Below, piece after piece: positions 48,203-59,725 of a stretch of 64,000 nucleotides of DNA; within the stretch, counting starts at the first letter, position 1; every line of letters begins with the position of its first letter. A model generated the notes under the pieces. That model had not been told where the DNA came from. It made no database searches and was given only the letters and a program-made list of their open reading frames with translations. The stretch spans positions 220,054,205-220,118,204 of the forward strand of contig CP136064.1 in the NCBI GenBank assembly GCA_032622095.1, written 5' to 3'. Both the position numbers and the translations under genes were made by a program. Source of the DNA: Siphonodentalium dalli. Taxonomy: Eukaryota > Mollusca > Scaphopoda > Gadilida > Siphonodentaliidae.

Positions 48203-48898
48203 TTTATCTTTTTATTCAATGATTTTACTTTCTATTTTTATTATTATGTCCAATGATCCCATATCAACAACGTTGCGATATTCACAGTGGACACCCTTGA
48301 AATAGGAATTATCCTGTTTCGGGTTAGTGCTGTCGAATACGTTCCTGTTCGCAAGGAAGAGTTTCACGCACACTTAAAGGTTTCATGACATTAAGTTCTG
48401 GGTGAATGTGCCTTCAATGCATATATAGAGAATCTCCAACGAGTTATGTTGGGATATAAGATTTTATGAAACTAGTTTGATAAATTTGATTCACGACGAG
48501 TCATAGACATAACGAGTTGAAGATCTTGTATATCACAGGAAAAAAACTAGAGCTTTATGCCTTTTTAACAAATCAAAATCTTTAAAAGAAGCTGAAAAAT
48601 GGATGTAAAATGCATACATGCACGGCGTTGGCTGAGACGCTTCACAATCGTATACGACAGTATTGCGCGCTGTGTCTTGTGACGAAATATATAGTCCCCC
48701 AATTTGCCTCTTTGTTTTTGTGCCTATTTTCGTTAGTGCAACGAAGTTGGACAATAATTGAACTTTAATGAACAAAGCAATGATCTTACAATGTCTGGTA
48801 TTGGTGTCAAGCACGGCTTCTCCAAATAGTATTAATCCGCGCGGTAATTTACTTGGCGCGATGCCAAGTGCCCCCCCTCACGTCTTCTACTTTATCAG

Positions 48899-48940
<42 letters not shown>

Positions 48941-50348
48941 CTCTCTCTCCCTACATCATGCTATCCCTAACACTATCTTCTTCCTTTTTCCATCCCTAAC
49001 TCAAATTTAGTTATATATCTCCACTTCTCCTAAACCATTATTTCAATCCCTTCCCGTCTGATCGATACCCCTCCCTCACTTATTGGGGAAGGGACAAGTC
49101 GCCAAAGAGAAGACTTCATATAAGCCCTCGGGCTTGTTGTCTGATCCTCATTTCCAAAATTAACTCTTATATTTTGTATATTTATGTCATCTGTATATTA
49201 TGTTATTTGTTTGGAGTTGGAAATACAAATATGTTTACATCAATTATCCCGGGAAGCACGCAGCGATTACCAACTAGTGGGAGAAACGAAAATATGTAAT
49301 GGATTTTTCAATGATATTATAAGGGTTTCATGTGATATGCCTTAATATTACATATACTATGTGTTGTTTTCTGGACCTGTATATCAAATCAGAGTGTCTG
49401 ATTTTAGTTTTGCATTTTGCTTTCTTTCTTTCATGTGCAATTGTGTAATCCAGCCGGCATGGCTCGGCGCATGTGTTTATAAATAGGCACCCTCTCGGCC
49501 TGTCCAAACCCTTACGATTATTATTATTATTATTATTATTATTATTTGCACCTTCTGGAAGTGTTATATATAAATTTGTACGCAAATAAATTGTTTGAGG
49601 CAGGTCAGGAGGCGTCATTATTGTGTTCTCTTATTATATGCTGTATATAACAGTTTGAGAATAACATATCATATACCGAAAGTGATGTTGCTTGTGTCAT
49701 GGTTGGGGTATTGGCAGTAGTGATAATGGTTAGTCTTTTGCATTGATAAAGTATAAGTATATTTTCCAGGTGCGGGTTCTGAAAACAGCGTATAAAACTT
49801 ATTTCAAAACTGTCTGCACTTTTGCTGGCGCCGACAACTGATACGCATGATATATTTATTTTAATGTTCACTATATATTTGCACGATAACATAATTATAT
49901 AAATATTTTCAATCAACGCCGCCTTAACATGAACAATACAGATGCAGCCAAGCACCGCGTTTGTGTCACGACGCACCACCAACAAGGAAGTGTTTTCGTT
50001 GGGAACCTTTATAATTTTATTGCAGCTGGCTAAGTACATGGGTGTGGTGGAGTTCTTGAGATCGTGAAAATATCTCAACCATATTCAAATTGTGCACAAA
50101 ACTTATTTTCACAACGCCCAAGGGTGTTCTCAAGAGGAAATTTCCTCTTCTGACGGTGAAACCAATAGCAAATCTCCGAACGCATCCATACCTTCTTTTG
50201 CATCAGTTGCCAGAAGAAAAAAAAACACCGGCGGTTTTATTCGTAGCTAAGTTTTATACAAACAGTGCCAAACTCTCTATTAGCAAAAGAATCTAATATT
50301 TTGTCGGATGGCAAAATAGCAAACAGAACAGACAGATCGCTGAACTCT
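48203..50348. other. No recognised gene; two microsatellites
   Basis: CT runs occur at 48909-48949 and an ATT run at 49518-49545. A 157-codon minus-strand frame at 49605-50078 is AT-rich and resembles no family. Part of it (near 49915-49965) recurs at 53970-54020, suggesting a dispersed repeat. Confidence 0.5.
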
Positions 50349-50352
50349 TTAA

Positions 50353-50870
50353 AGGAACGGGCGGCGTTCGTTGCCAAAATATTCATATTTGTTCAATCGC
50401 CATCAACAGAATGAATATTAAAATAGATATAGTTTTGTTCATATGCCAAACATAATCAGCGCGTAAATAGTTAATTGTCGTCAAGACGTACTATGGTGTA
50501 CGTAAACAAGATCATGATCGTGTTACAGAAGTTTTGCTTCTGTTTACATAACACAGGCAATTCTATTGGTTAATCACACACAAATGATATAAACGCTCTT
50601 TATGATTTCCATATCAGGACAACAGTAGCAAATAACGCTCTTTATGTTTACCATATCCGGATCTAAACAAAAGCCAGGTTCTGTAACGTTTTTTGCTTTT
50701 GATTACATAACAAAGGAAAAATATTTGACAATAACATACTGTTTATTCCATATTTCTGATTGGTATAAGAACAACGTCTGTCTATATTTTACTATCATTT
50801 CTGTTTATGGCGGTTTTTGACGGAGGTGAACATTTTAACAGCATACCCACCGCCAACGCCGCCCGTATCT
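50353..50870 (-). mobile_element. TTAA MITE, family 1 (copy 6, best preserved)
   Basis: TTAA lies at 50349-50352 and 50871-50874. The ends are AGGAACGGGCGGCGTTCG and GCCAACGCCGCCCGTATCT. Both TIRs and the internal landmarks are intact, making this a good reference copy. Confidence 0.92.
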
Positions 50871-50879
50871 TTAATATAT

Positions 50880-51740
50880 ATATAAACCAGAGAACACACA
50901 TTCGTTTTGCCATTAAATGTGAAAATTATTACAAATGTCATGCTGAATGAAAAACATTGTTATAATCATGCACGGATAAATTGATAACATCATGCCGCAA
51001 ATATAAATCTCATTATATTATGATTTGACAACAAAAAAGTTGTTTGAATTGAATATAGCCAATTTAACACTGAATGTATGCATGGATATCAAATATAGGG
51101 TGACGAAAGATGGCAGCGGAATTTTCAGTGCAGCCATTGGCCGGCTCAGTCGCTGATTGGTCGAACATATCCGCTAATAATTATTTGATTGACAGCTGTG
51201 GAAAGGTCCATTATCCGCATAGTATAACGTATAACATTTTACAAGGTGTTTGTGTTGGATAGTGATTTTGGCTCGGATTGTCAGTGGCTTCAAAGCATTG
51301 TGCACGGAGTTATGTGCAGATAGCTTATACTGTCAATTAGGCTCAAAGCAGGAGAAAACACTTACCACCTTTTTGAAAGAAATATGTTTGTTTAACCTTT
51401 GTTTATTTATTTAATGGCAATTTCTCAATTTAATTTCCAGCATCAGTATGCTTAAATGACTCCTCGGCGTAGCATTTAAATCCTCAATGCAAGCACGTAG
51501 GGGTGACTCACATTTAATGTTCACCAACTGGAAGGACCGTGAAAGAAAGAAGTGAACATATACTAATCGGATTAAATACACTCCGGATACTTCGCAATAA
51601 GACCTTTAGTTCTTTAGTTCACAGTGTTGAGTTGTCGGGGTTATTTCGGACACTACAAAGGGGTAATAAAAACAAATATCACAACATCGCTATGTTGGCT
51701 TTTAGAATAATACAAAATATACCTTCTTGATACACAATTA
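50880..51740. other. Unique stretch with a promoter-like patch
   Basis: Two ATTGG (inverted CCAAT) boxes lie at about 51137 and 51158 within the short frame described at 51110. Otherwise unremarkable. Confidence 0.45.
51110..51262 (+). CDS. Short frame with strong start context; possible first exon
   Basis: A 50-codon frame begins MAAEFSVQPLAGSVADWSNI with CGAAAGATGGCA around the start (A at -3 and G at +4, a good animal initiation context). The composition looks more protein-like over the first 32 residues (to SCGK), after which an AAG|GTCC junction could be a weak splice donor. It then runs into less coding-like sequence and stops at 51262. The same bases contain two ATTGG boxes, so the patch might instead be a promoter. 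I recognise no family and no second exon. Chance is a real possibility. Confidence 0.2.
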   Translation: MAAEFSVQPLAGSVADWSNISANNYLIDSCGKVHYPHSITYNILQGVCVG

Positions 51741-52955
51741 AGGGCGCGTACACATGAAGCTGCAAGAAAATATCTGCAAGAAAATATCAGGTAAAATTGC
51801 ACACTGATATTTTCTTGCTGCAAAGATTACGCCCGTGAGAACGCGGCGGTTTAGACGGCGTTGATTGAGCTCAATCAGACCGACATTAGTCATGCTGGTT
51901 CAAGTGAATTGCGTCCGGTAAATAACCTATAGTCCATTTTGGCATTTCATAGCTTTGTGAAATTTCCAACTGTTGACATGTATTACCGAAGTCGGGTGGG
52001 ATGAGGCACCCGCCGACTTGTAGCAACGTTGCTGATCTCATGCATAAAGACCTTCTACATAATGAGAAAACCTTCTACATAATGAGAAAGTGTCACGTTA
52101 TTTGGAAATTTGGTAATGTTATAATTTCATAGTGCATGCATATGTGGGGTGACAAAAGTTATTATGGTTTTGTGGCAAATCGGATGACCCCACCCCCATT
52201 GAGACCCCATATGAAATTTACGTTACCGAAATTACATGGGTGCATGTGGGGACACGAGACCCCGCCAACTATGGTCAAAGTTTTCACCAGTTGGAAACAA
52301 TATTAGTTGGAAATTTCACACCAACAGTAGTTTGAAATTGTTCTGGTAGTCTGATTTTTCAGCCATTAATGTATGTGGAATTAGTGGTTTTAAACCAACA
52401 TTTGCATTTCTTTCTACTTTGGTCAAAATATTGGTTTGGAATTTCTTCTAGGCCCCTCCCTCCCCGGTGTCCAGTCAAAATTCAAGGCATGTGAGGTACC
52501 AGATGGGAAATTCAAAGACGATGGGAGGTGTGCAAATTAAATTACGTGATCTTGGGTCTTTGGCCCGGTTCAAGAGGGGTACCGGTGCAGTTGAAAATCC
52601 ATGGACATCCTCCGTCAGCGAAAACCCTCAAAAGATATACGTCCTCACACATATCCATATAATAGCTCAGCGATTATGTCAAACAATCCAAAATGGAATT
52701 AAGAAGTTAATACTTGAAACAGGCGATAATATTGACGGATCATAACTCGAGTGCGTGAACGGTTCCAGCATGTCCCTTATAGAGATTAGTTAACGGATAC
52801 CGATGGCCACCAATCAAGGTGAACACATATCACCAACTGGCGATAAAATACCAGGGCGCTGCCTCAGATATTTTCCGGTATTATTTATTTCATTGGTCAA
52901 GTAAGTCACATGGGGCATACCTGATATTTTCTTGCCCGCCATGTGTACGCGCCCT
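51741..52955. mobile_element. 1.2-kb TA-flanked TIR element
   Basis: The left end AGGGCGCGTACACATG, then GCAAGAAAATATC, is mirrored by the right end GCCATGTGTACGCGCCCT. TA flanks both sides (51739-51740 and 52956-52957), consistent with a Tc1/mariner-type target. A second GCAAGAAAATATCAGGTA lies just inside the left end. The interior has TTGGAAATTTC motifs like the hAT-like element at 181. The frame at 52467-52745 is not recognisable as a transposase. A fragment of the family is at 38656-38832. Confidence 0.7.
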
Positions 52956-52959
52956 TACA

Positions 52960-54020
52960 AGTCTGGACACATTTCATTTATAGTGAAATAGAATTTATAG
53001 GATATATTAGCGGTCGTGGCGGAAGATGCTTACCCTGGGCTAGTGTCCGAAATCACCCCAACTGAATTTTAAGGGCCCACAAAAGGGTGTTTCCAATGTG
53101 AAAAATCCTAAAGGTTGAGCTTTATTTTTTGTCTCATTTTAGACCACATAATTGAACATGCATTGGTCATAATTTGGTTTCAATATGTCATTCAATTAAT
53201 GCAATTATTAGGGCGTCAAGTTTTGACGTACATTAAACAAACAAACAAGAAAAACTTTCAACTGCGTTACAGACCGTTCCTGGTAATATCTGGAACGTAT
53301 TCGAGCTCAAACAACATTTAAAATAAAGGTCAGGGTTGACTGACAAGTAAAACACACATGGGATTTATAAAAGCATGTGTCAGAAGAAAGGGTCAAATGT
53401 TTGTACCCTTAGCTATTCATACTGTCCGAAGTAACATCGCTGTTCAAAGTCACGCCATTTTACGGTATGCAAAGTTACCTGAACATTATATCATGCATTG
53501 TATTCCCGTAATAACTCTCCAAGAGTCATCCTGCCATTGTTTACACCAAAACATCGAAAGCAATTACGCTGTCATAAAATTTACATACTGCAACAAATGA
53601 GACATCCGCGAAGATACATCGGGGGAATACATACATCCTGCAAAAGTCTAACCGGTACGGAAATTGCTAGTACCTTTTAAATCACATTTCTATAAAAAGA
53701 ACCCCCATCTCCCTACTCACATCCCCAGAACACGATCACAGAAAACACCATTAGATGGCGTAATAAATAACTTTATTGTGCCACTTTGTTAAAATGTGTA
53801 ATATGTTTGTAACAATGTGTACCGGAGAGCGGCTCGTTAAGTTATGTAACTTGTGCCCCAATCCACTTCGTATTATTACAAATAAAATATGGTTAATGAA
53901 CAATTGTATATGATTTGTAAAAAAACTTAATGTCAACCCTCTCCGAAATATAATATGTGATAACACATTTTCACTCAACGTCGCCTTTAACATGGACGAT
54001 ACAGATACAACCAAGCACAT
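52960..54020. other. No recognised gene; weak dispersed repeat
   Basis: 53535-53610 resembles 30160-30250. Small open frames (53115-53321, 53358-53600) resemble nothing known. Confidence 0.5.
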
Positions 54021-54025
54021 AGTTT

Positions 54026-54178
54026 ATATAAGGATTAACTGTCATCATGTGGACTGTTTTTATGGAGATGTAACCGTGAGGTAAGTGGACATAACTTGTG
54101 TAAAACCCGAAGTTATGACCACTTACCTCACGGTTACATCTCCATAAAAATAGTCCACATGACAGTTAATCCTTATAT
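54026..54178. repeat. Hairpin with ~70-bp arms
   Basis: The left arm with ATAAGGATTAACTGTCAT and ATGGAGATGTAACCGTGAGG is mirrored by the right arm ending at 54178. The loop is about 12 nt near 54098-54109. There are a few substitutions and one 3-nt indel. Non-coding. Confidence 0.88.
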
Positions 54179-54463
54179 TTATATACATTTAGCGAAAAAG
54201 CCACTTTTGTAATTGTATTTAAATCGAAAAGTGTATCGTGACAAAAACAGCCCAAAATACCCAATAGCACCCTTGGCAAAAGTTAATAGGAACAATTTCT
54301 CTTCATATTGAAACCCGCTGATGTATTAAGTCAATCCTGCGCGAGTCCAAATGCGCCCAAAACATTACGCGTTCGTCTTTCCAAACCCAATGACGTATCG
54401 ATGGTGTTATGAGCTTGGTGTTATGAGGCGTTGCGCATTCACCGAGAAATAACTGCAACTAGC

Positions 54464-54575
54464 CACGTGGGCGCCGACCAATCAGAATGCTGGATTTAGT
54501 GCTGACAACACTTAGTATGTAAATATATCACGATATTAAACCGGCGCGGTGTTAATAACATATGTGTTACGTCAC
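54464..54575. promoter_or_regulatory. Candidate promoter-like cluster
   Basis: An E-box CACGTG (54464-54469), a CCAAT box (54478-54482) and a CRE-like TACGTCAC (54568-54575) lie in a locally GC-rich patch. No TATA box or downstream gene was identified on either strand, so this is a motif observation only. Confidence 0.2.
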
Positions 54576-54954
54576 GCGCAAGAGGTGGCTGTCTAATCAC
54601 ATTACGCGTAGCTTTGCAATCAGCAAATCAAAATTGCTTATACATAACTCATTTGTCGTTGATTTTCTGAGTTTCAGTAAATTTGTTGTTTGTTGAAGTG
54701 GGCTAATGCGAGCTGTTACATATACATTCAAGTGTGTGTTCACAAACATGTATTGAGACTCATGTAATTCCATAAGTTATTTATACAACTGACATTTACC
54801 CGAAAGTTGTCTTCAAATATATGGATGCATGCGTATAAAATACATCGTTACCATAGCTAACGACATGAGAAATAATATTTGTATGCAATTTACAGGAAAA
54901 TTTATGAGTATCGCGAGAGGTGGAACCACATAGTTTAAATTTTCACGTAAAGTG

Positions 54955-55103
54955 ATGCCCTAAATAATCGACTCCTTAACCACATAAAAATTATGGGTAA
55001 TTTTTCAGGATTTAGTCGGAAATATGGCTTGTTGCCATTCATCGGAAAGCTCTCAGTGAGCTCATAATTCTGATGTGGTTAAGGAGTCGATTATTTAGGG
55101 CAT
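54955..55103. repeat. Foldback with perfect 31-bp arms
   Basis: The arms at 54955-54985 (starting ATGCCCTAAATAATCGACTC) and 55073-55103 are exactly complementary, and complementarity continues weakly inward. The total of about 149 bp fits a small MITE; no target duplication is evident. Confidence 0.88.
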
Positions 55104-55109
55104 TATACT

Positions 55110-55280
55110 GTAGTTAGATGTGGTACAGCTGCATTTCACGTAGTTAGCTGTGGTACAGATGTATTTTGTGAAGTTTTAATTTTCACGTAATTAGCTGTGG
55201 TACAGATGTATTTTACTGTAGTTAGATGTGGTACGGATGTATTTTACTGTAGTTAGCTGTGGTACAGATGTATTTCTTGA
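55110..55280 (+). repeat. ~31-bp minisatellite (five units)
   Basis: The unit GTAGTTAGCTGTGGTACAGA plus TGTATTTTACT is repeated about five times with substitutions; one unit is extended by 16 bp. It directly follows the foldback at 54955-55103. Confidence 0.85.
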
Positions 55281-55469
55281 AAATGTTTGAGTTCGTTTTC
55301 TGGCACTTGATAACTTTCTTTGTCGAAATGCCTCCAAACAAAATTAATGCCAGGAGAATTTGCGAGTGTGTGAACTTATCCCTAAGAAAGTTTACCAGGC
55401 AATTTTGCCAGTTGTGTGAACCTATACGAAGTACATAACAATTTATTAATTAGATATTACCACTTGAGA

Positions 55470-56467
55470 AGGAAATACATTTGAAGAAACTTGCATTTCT
55501 ATCCAATTTAATTCACCTACCACAGGATCGCCAGACACCCCTCCGAGTGTTCCTACTGAAATTATTCCAACTTACACTGTTCGATCGCAGGACTACATGC
55601 TTCGTTCCAGACATCATAGGAGGCCCCCACCCCACCCCCCATGGAATACGGAATACCACTTAATACAGAGGGTGGAATACGGAATACCAGTTAACAGCCA
55701 TATGGAATACATAAAAATATATGAAAACTTCATTTTTTGGAAGGTCGGCGTACGAATACCGGTATATTTGGAATACCGAATACCTCCTAACAGAGGGGCC
55801 GGAATACGGCGTACCTCATAACAGGGCATGGAATACGGCGTACGAAAAGGGGGGTGGGGGCCTCATCATAGAGCTATTGCAATACTATGACCTTTATTCT
55901 TACCTCGATTCGTTCGTGAAAAATGGTACTTTTCCCTCAAAGTCTTCATGGAAAACGATATTTCAACATGCAGTGTGGCAAAACTATGTGCAACAGTGGT
56001 GGGCTTCAGTTTCGGGGGATGCTAGTCTTAACATCTTCCTTAAAATACACAATGACCCTTCAACAAGTTGGAGCATATGGTCTCTACTGCGGAAATATCC
56101 TGCTTATGGCGAACAATTGAAGAATCTTGCACTGCTGCTAAACAAAACTTCGTATGTAAATAATACCGTGTGTCATGCTTGTTTTAAAAAACTATGACAA
56201 TGAGCTACTTCATGCGATACGTTATTGTATCTCAGACCACATGGTAAACCTTCGGAATAGCTATTTGGATCACATACTCAATAAAAATAGAGTGACAACA
56301 TACCTCTACCTTGACGCGATTGGTGACTCCATTCTATGTGCCTTCTTGCTTGGAACTGTGGTCATGACGCCTCTCGACGTGGTAATTCAAGACATTGACC
56401 ACATTATTCTTGACTCATCCTCCTACCTGTTCATCATGTGTCGTTGCATTCTCGGAAAGTCAAAATG
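55470..56467 (+). pseudogene. LINE ORF2 C-terminal region (Tx1/L1-like), split by a MITE, one frameshift
   Basis: The order matches the minus-strand LINE at 33882-34983: KKLAFLSNLIHLPQDRQTPL, RVFLLKLFQLTLFDRRTTCF and VPDII, then a 245-bp MITE. IELLQYYDLYSYLDSFVKNG, FPSKSSWKTIF and WSIWSLLRKYPAYGEQLKN follow, with the cysteine pair CHAC at about 56172. A single frameshift in an A6 run (about 56187) follows, after which NYDNELLHAIRYCISDHM and DAIGDSILCAFLLGTVV complete the protein to a stop at 56467. Upstream of 55470 no RT coding remains. A composite element begins 65 bp after the stop, within the presumed 3' UTR. Confidence 0.85.
55620..55864. mobile_element. GAGGCC-TIR MITE, copy 2, with target duplication
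   Basis: It starts GAGGCCCCCACCCCACCC and ends GGTGGGGGCCTC. The flanks are ATCATAG on both sides (55613-55619 and 55865-55871), or 8 bp if the shared C is counted, which would fit a hAT-like target. The interior is shared with 15432-15784 (TACGAATACCGGTAT, CATGGAATACGGCGTACG). It is inserted in frame-bearing LINE sequence. Confidence 0.88.
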
Positions 56468-56531
56468 ATCTTAAAGCATAATACACTTCTTCTGTATACA
56501 TCTAAGTTTTTGTGACAATCATGTATATATG

Positions 56532-59117
56532 ACTAGCCGATGAGCCCGACGTTGTCCGGGCTATTCAAAAACCAAATTTCAAGTCGATAGCTCCACCCGT
56601 TTCCGAGATCTGGTCTGCACATGCGCGAAGCTGGCGTCGCACGGGCTCGGCGACCCGATAAAATTCGTATCCGGGGCAAGATACATTCACACACCAAATT
56701 TCAAGTCGATAGCTCCACCCGTTTCCGAGATATCGTCTGCGCATGCGCGAAGCTGGCGTCGCACGGGCTCGGCGACCCGATAAAATTCGTATCCGGGGCA
56801 AGATACATTCACATACCAAATTTCAAGTCGATAACTCCACCCGTTTCCGAGATCTCGTCTGCGCATGCGCGAAGCTGGCGTCGCACGGGCTCGGCGACCC
56901 GATAAAATTCGTATTCGGGGCAAGATACATTCACATAGCAAATTTCAAGTCGATAGCTCCACCCGTTTCCGAGATATTGTCTGCGCATGCGCGAAGCTGG
57001 CGTCGCACGGGCTCGGCGACCCGATAAAATTCGTATCCGGGGCAAGATACATACACATACCAAATTTCAAGTCGATAGCTCCACCCGTTTCCGAGATCTC
57101 GTCTGCGCATGCGCGAAGCTGGCGTCGCACGGGCTCGGCGACCCGATAAAATTCGTTTAGTTTAGTTTAAACATATTTATTTGTCTAATTTATGTAACAT
57201 ATTATATTATATATGACACAAACATTGTATATACAGACAATGGGATTGGAGGACAAGTGCTGACTCACTTATGGGTACCCCCTCTCCCATATGTTATTAC
57301 ACTGAAAAATAAAATAATTAGTAATGGCAAAGCAACATGACTAGCAAAAACAAGTTGAACATATATACATATCACCGGTCACCCCCACCCCCGAGTTTGT
57401 CATAAGTTTGTATAAGTGTTTGATTTAAAGTCGGATTTCTTTGTTTCTTTGATTCGCTTGCTGGCTTGTACGTATCATTATTTAGCAGAGTTAGTAAAAC
57501 AAATCCTGATTTGTCTCGCGTATGAATGACTGTACAGCTAAGAAAATTTTCGTGTTATCACAATAAGGAAGTGCAGGATCTCCAAAAAGCAAAATCTCTA
57601 ATGAATAAATGTTGTAAGGAAGTAATTTATTCAATAGACGAATTCTTGGGATTGAATGTAGGTGGCAATCAAAGAAATAGTGGAAGGCATTTTCTTCACC
57701 GTTTCCACAGGTGCAGTCTTTTGAATTTGCAATGTGATTTAGAACCTTATCGGATAGCAAGTTGCTACATTCACATCGTAATCTACAGTGAAATATGTTA
57801 TCAGTCCGCTTTCCGACAGAATAATACTTTGGTGGTGTGGGTGTTATAGGTTTAATTTTGTTTACATAACAAGGTGGCGGAGATCTCGAGTCTCAATTTT
57901 GGTTGCATTCCAGTTTTTTACACACGTTGGCATGAATGTAGACTCCATTCGTTTGGAATTGGGTTTAAAATGGATAAAGTTTGACGCAAATCTCGTATCA
58001 TGATCACTTATGTCAGAAATTTTTTGGGGAAGTAAGTCGACTAAATATTTGGGCACTTTGTGATTGACAATGTTATGAAAAAGTGAAAAACGCTTTAATT
58101 GCCTTCTATCGGAGAGTGTTTCCCAACCCATTTCTGTTAGTAGACGTTTGTGTGATACTGATCTCGTGCAGCCACTTATTATTCGTGCAGCCTCGTATTC
58201 TACATCATCAAGTTTTTTAAGTAACTTATCTGGTGCTCCAGCCCAGACACTACTCGCATATTCCATGATTGGACGGACGTGTGATAAATAGAGGATTTCA
58301 AGAGTTTTTCGGTTCAAAATATACTTCAGTCTTCGTAATTGGGATAGTTTAGCATAAGCTCTAGTACATACATTTTCTATATAACTGTCCCATGTTAAGT
58401 CGTCATCTATTCCCATGCCTAGATGCGTGTGTTGTTTAGAATATTCGAGTTGCAGTCCATCAAAGATTATATTCGGTCTCTCAGGGCTTTGTGAACTTGT
58501 AAAAAATAGTAATTTTGTTTTAGAATTATTGAATTTCACTAGCCATGTATCGGCCCACTTTTTTATGTTTTCCATGTCTTTATTTACACTTTGTTCAAGG
58601 TTTTGTATGTCCGTATCGGAATTTATGAGGCATGTGTCGTCCGCGTATAACCTAACATGCGATTTAATATTGTCTGCAATATCATTTATGTAGATTAAAA
58701 AGAGCAAAGGGCCGACCACAGACCCTTGGGGGACCCCTGCCGTTATTGGAGAATATTTTGAAAAGCTAGAATTTATTTGCACCCTTTGCTGCCGCCCTTC
58801 GAGATAATTTCTGAACCATTTTAGCAGGGTATCTGTTATTCCATAGTGATTTAGTTTAAGTAAAAGACCTTCGTATTCGGGGCAAGATACATTCACATAG
58901 CAAATTTCAAGTCGATAGCTCCACCCGTTTCCGAGATATCGTCTGCGCATGCGCTGCACTGGCGTCGCACGGGCTCGCCAATACGACAACGACCACCGCC
59001 TGGTCAAACTACACACACGTACCAAGTTTCGTCCCGATCGGTCGAGAATCGTAGATTTGTATTAATGACAAACAGACAGACACACAGACAGACAGAGGTC
59101 TTCATAATATATATGAG
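56532..59117 (+). mobile_element. Composite element A with 122-bp tandem core
   Basis: It opens ACTAGCCGATGAGCCCGACG then TTGTCCGGGC, followed by a tandem core of 122-bp units (56572-57156, nearly five units), each with GCATGCGCGAAGCTGGCGTC and AAATTTCAAGTCGATAGCTC. A LINE (57157-58869) then interrupts, the core resumes (58870-58990), and the element closes with ACCAAGTTTCGTCCCGATCG, an ACAG-rich run (59068-59090) and ATAATATATATGAG. Overlapping open frames on both strands follow the 122-bp period, which is not a multiple of three, so they are artefacts. Confidence 0.85.
57157..58869 (-). pseudogene. 5'-truncated CR1/jockey-like LINE inserted in a tandem array
   Basis: TTCGT flanks both sides (57152-57156 and 58870-58874), a 5-bp target duplication. 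From 58869 downward the minus strand reads LLLKLNHYGITDTLLKWFRN, then AGVPQGSVVGPLLFLIYIND and the catalytic RLYADDTCLI. WLVKFNNSKTKLLFF, HLGMGIDDDLTWDSYI and YLSHVRPIMEYASSVWAG follow to about 57870, uninterrupted for about 336 codons. One stop and frame change near 57860 separate YYSVGKRTDNIFHCRLRCEC and the C-terminal CTCGNGEENAFHYFFDC zinc-like motif (57700), with a stop at 57491. The 3' UTR ends in TTTAG repeats at 57157. RT motif A and everything upstream are lost. The upstream array adds about 52 codons in frame, giving a chimeric frame to 59025. Confidence 0.9.
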
Positions 59118-59725
59118 ACTAGAAGGTGACCCGACTTCGTCCGGGCTTTGACCTTGACTTGTCCATTTTGAAGGTCAAGGTCAAGTGGGGTCACGATTTG
59201 ACCAGTCCAAAAACACTGCCCGTCCAAAAGTACCTGACAAACGTGCCCGTCGAAATCCATCCGGTTTTACCCGATTTGACCTTGAATTGATCATTTTGAA
59301 GGTCAAGGTCTGGTCGGGGTCACGATTGGACCCGTCCAAAACAATCAGTGGACAAAACTATCCCCACGTATCAAATTTCGTCGAAATCCCATCAAAATTG
59401 GCGATTTGACCTTGAAGTTACCCGATTTCAAGGTCAAGGTCACGTCGCACGGGCAAATGCTTATGAGACTCACCATAAGAAAGTACCCCCACATACCAAG
59501 TTTCATCGAAATCCCGTGATATTCGGGCGTTTGGCCTTGAAATGACCCGATTTCAAGGTCAAGGTCACGTCGCACGGACAAATTAATAGGCCCATGCCAC
59601 CCGCCGGCCGAAAATACCCCCACATACAAAGTTTAATCGAAATCGGCCGTTTTCGAGTTCATCGCGAACACACAGACACACAGACACACAGACACACAAA
59701 CAGATCTTCCAAAAATATATAATAG
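59118..59725 (+). mobile_element. Composite element B with ~125-bp core units rich in TCAAGGTCA
   Basis: It opens ACTAGAAGGTGACCCGACTT then CGTCCGGGC immediately after element A's tail. Four diverged core units follow, each with an inverted pair TGACCTTGA / TCAAGGTCA (near 59150-59190, 59278-59310, 59407-59440 and 59530-59570) and ACCAAGTTTCATCGAAATC. It closes with CGAAATCGGCCGTTTTCGAG, a CACAGA-type run (59670-59700) and AAAAATATATAATAG. Non-coding. Confidence 0.8.

Noticed and set aside
49605-50078. 157-codon minus-strand frame
   Set aside because: AT-rich, no recognisable domain, and partly shared with a dispersed repeat at about 53970-54020.
56565-57149. Repeated open frames of 84-94 codons on both strands
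   Set aside because: They recur with the 122-bp tandem period, overlap on both strands and have no family resemblance; they are shadows of the array.
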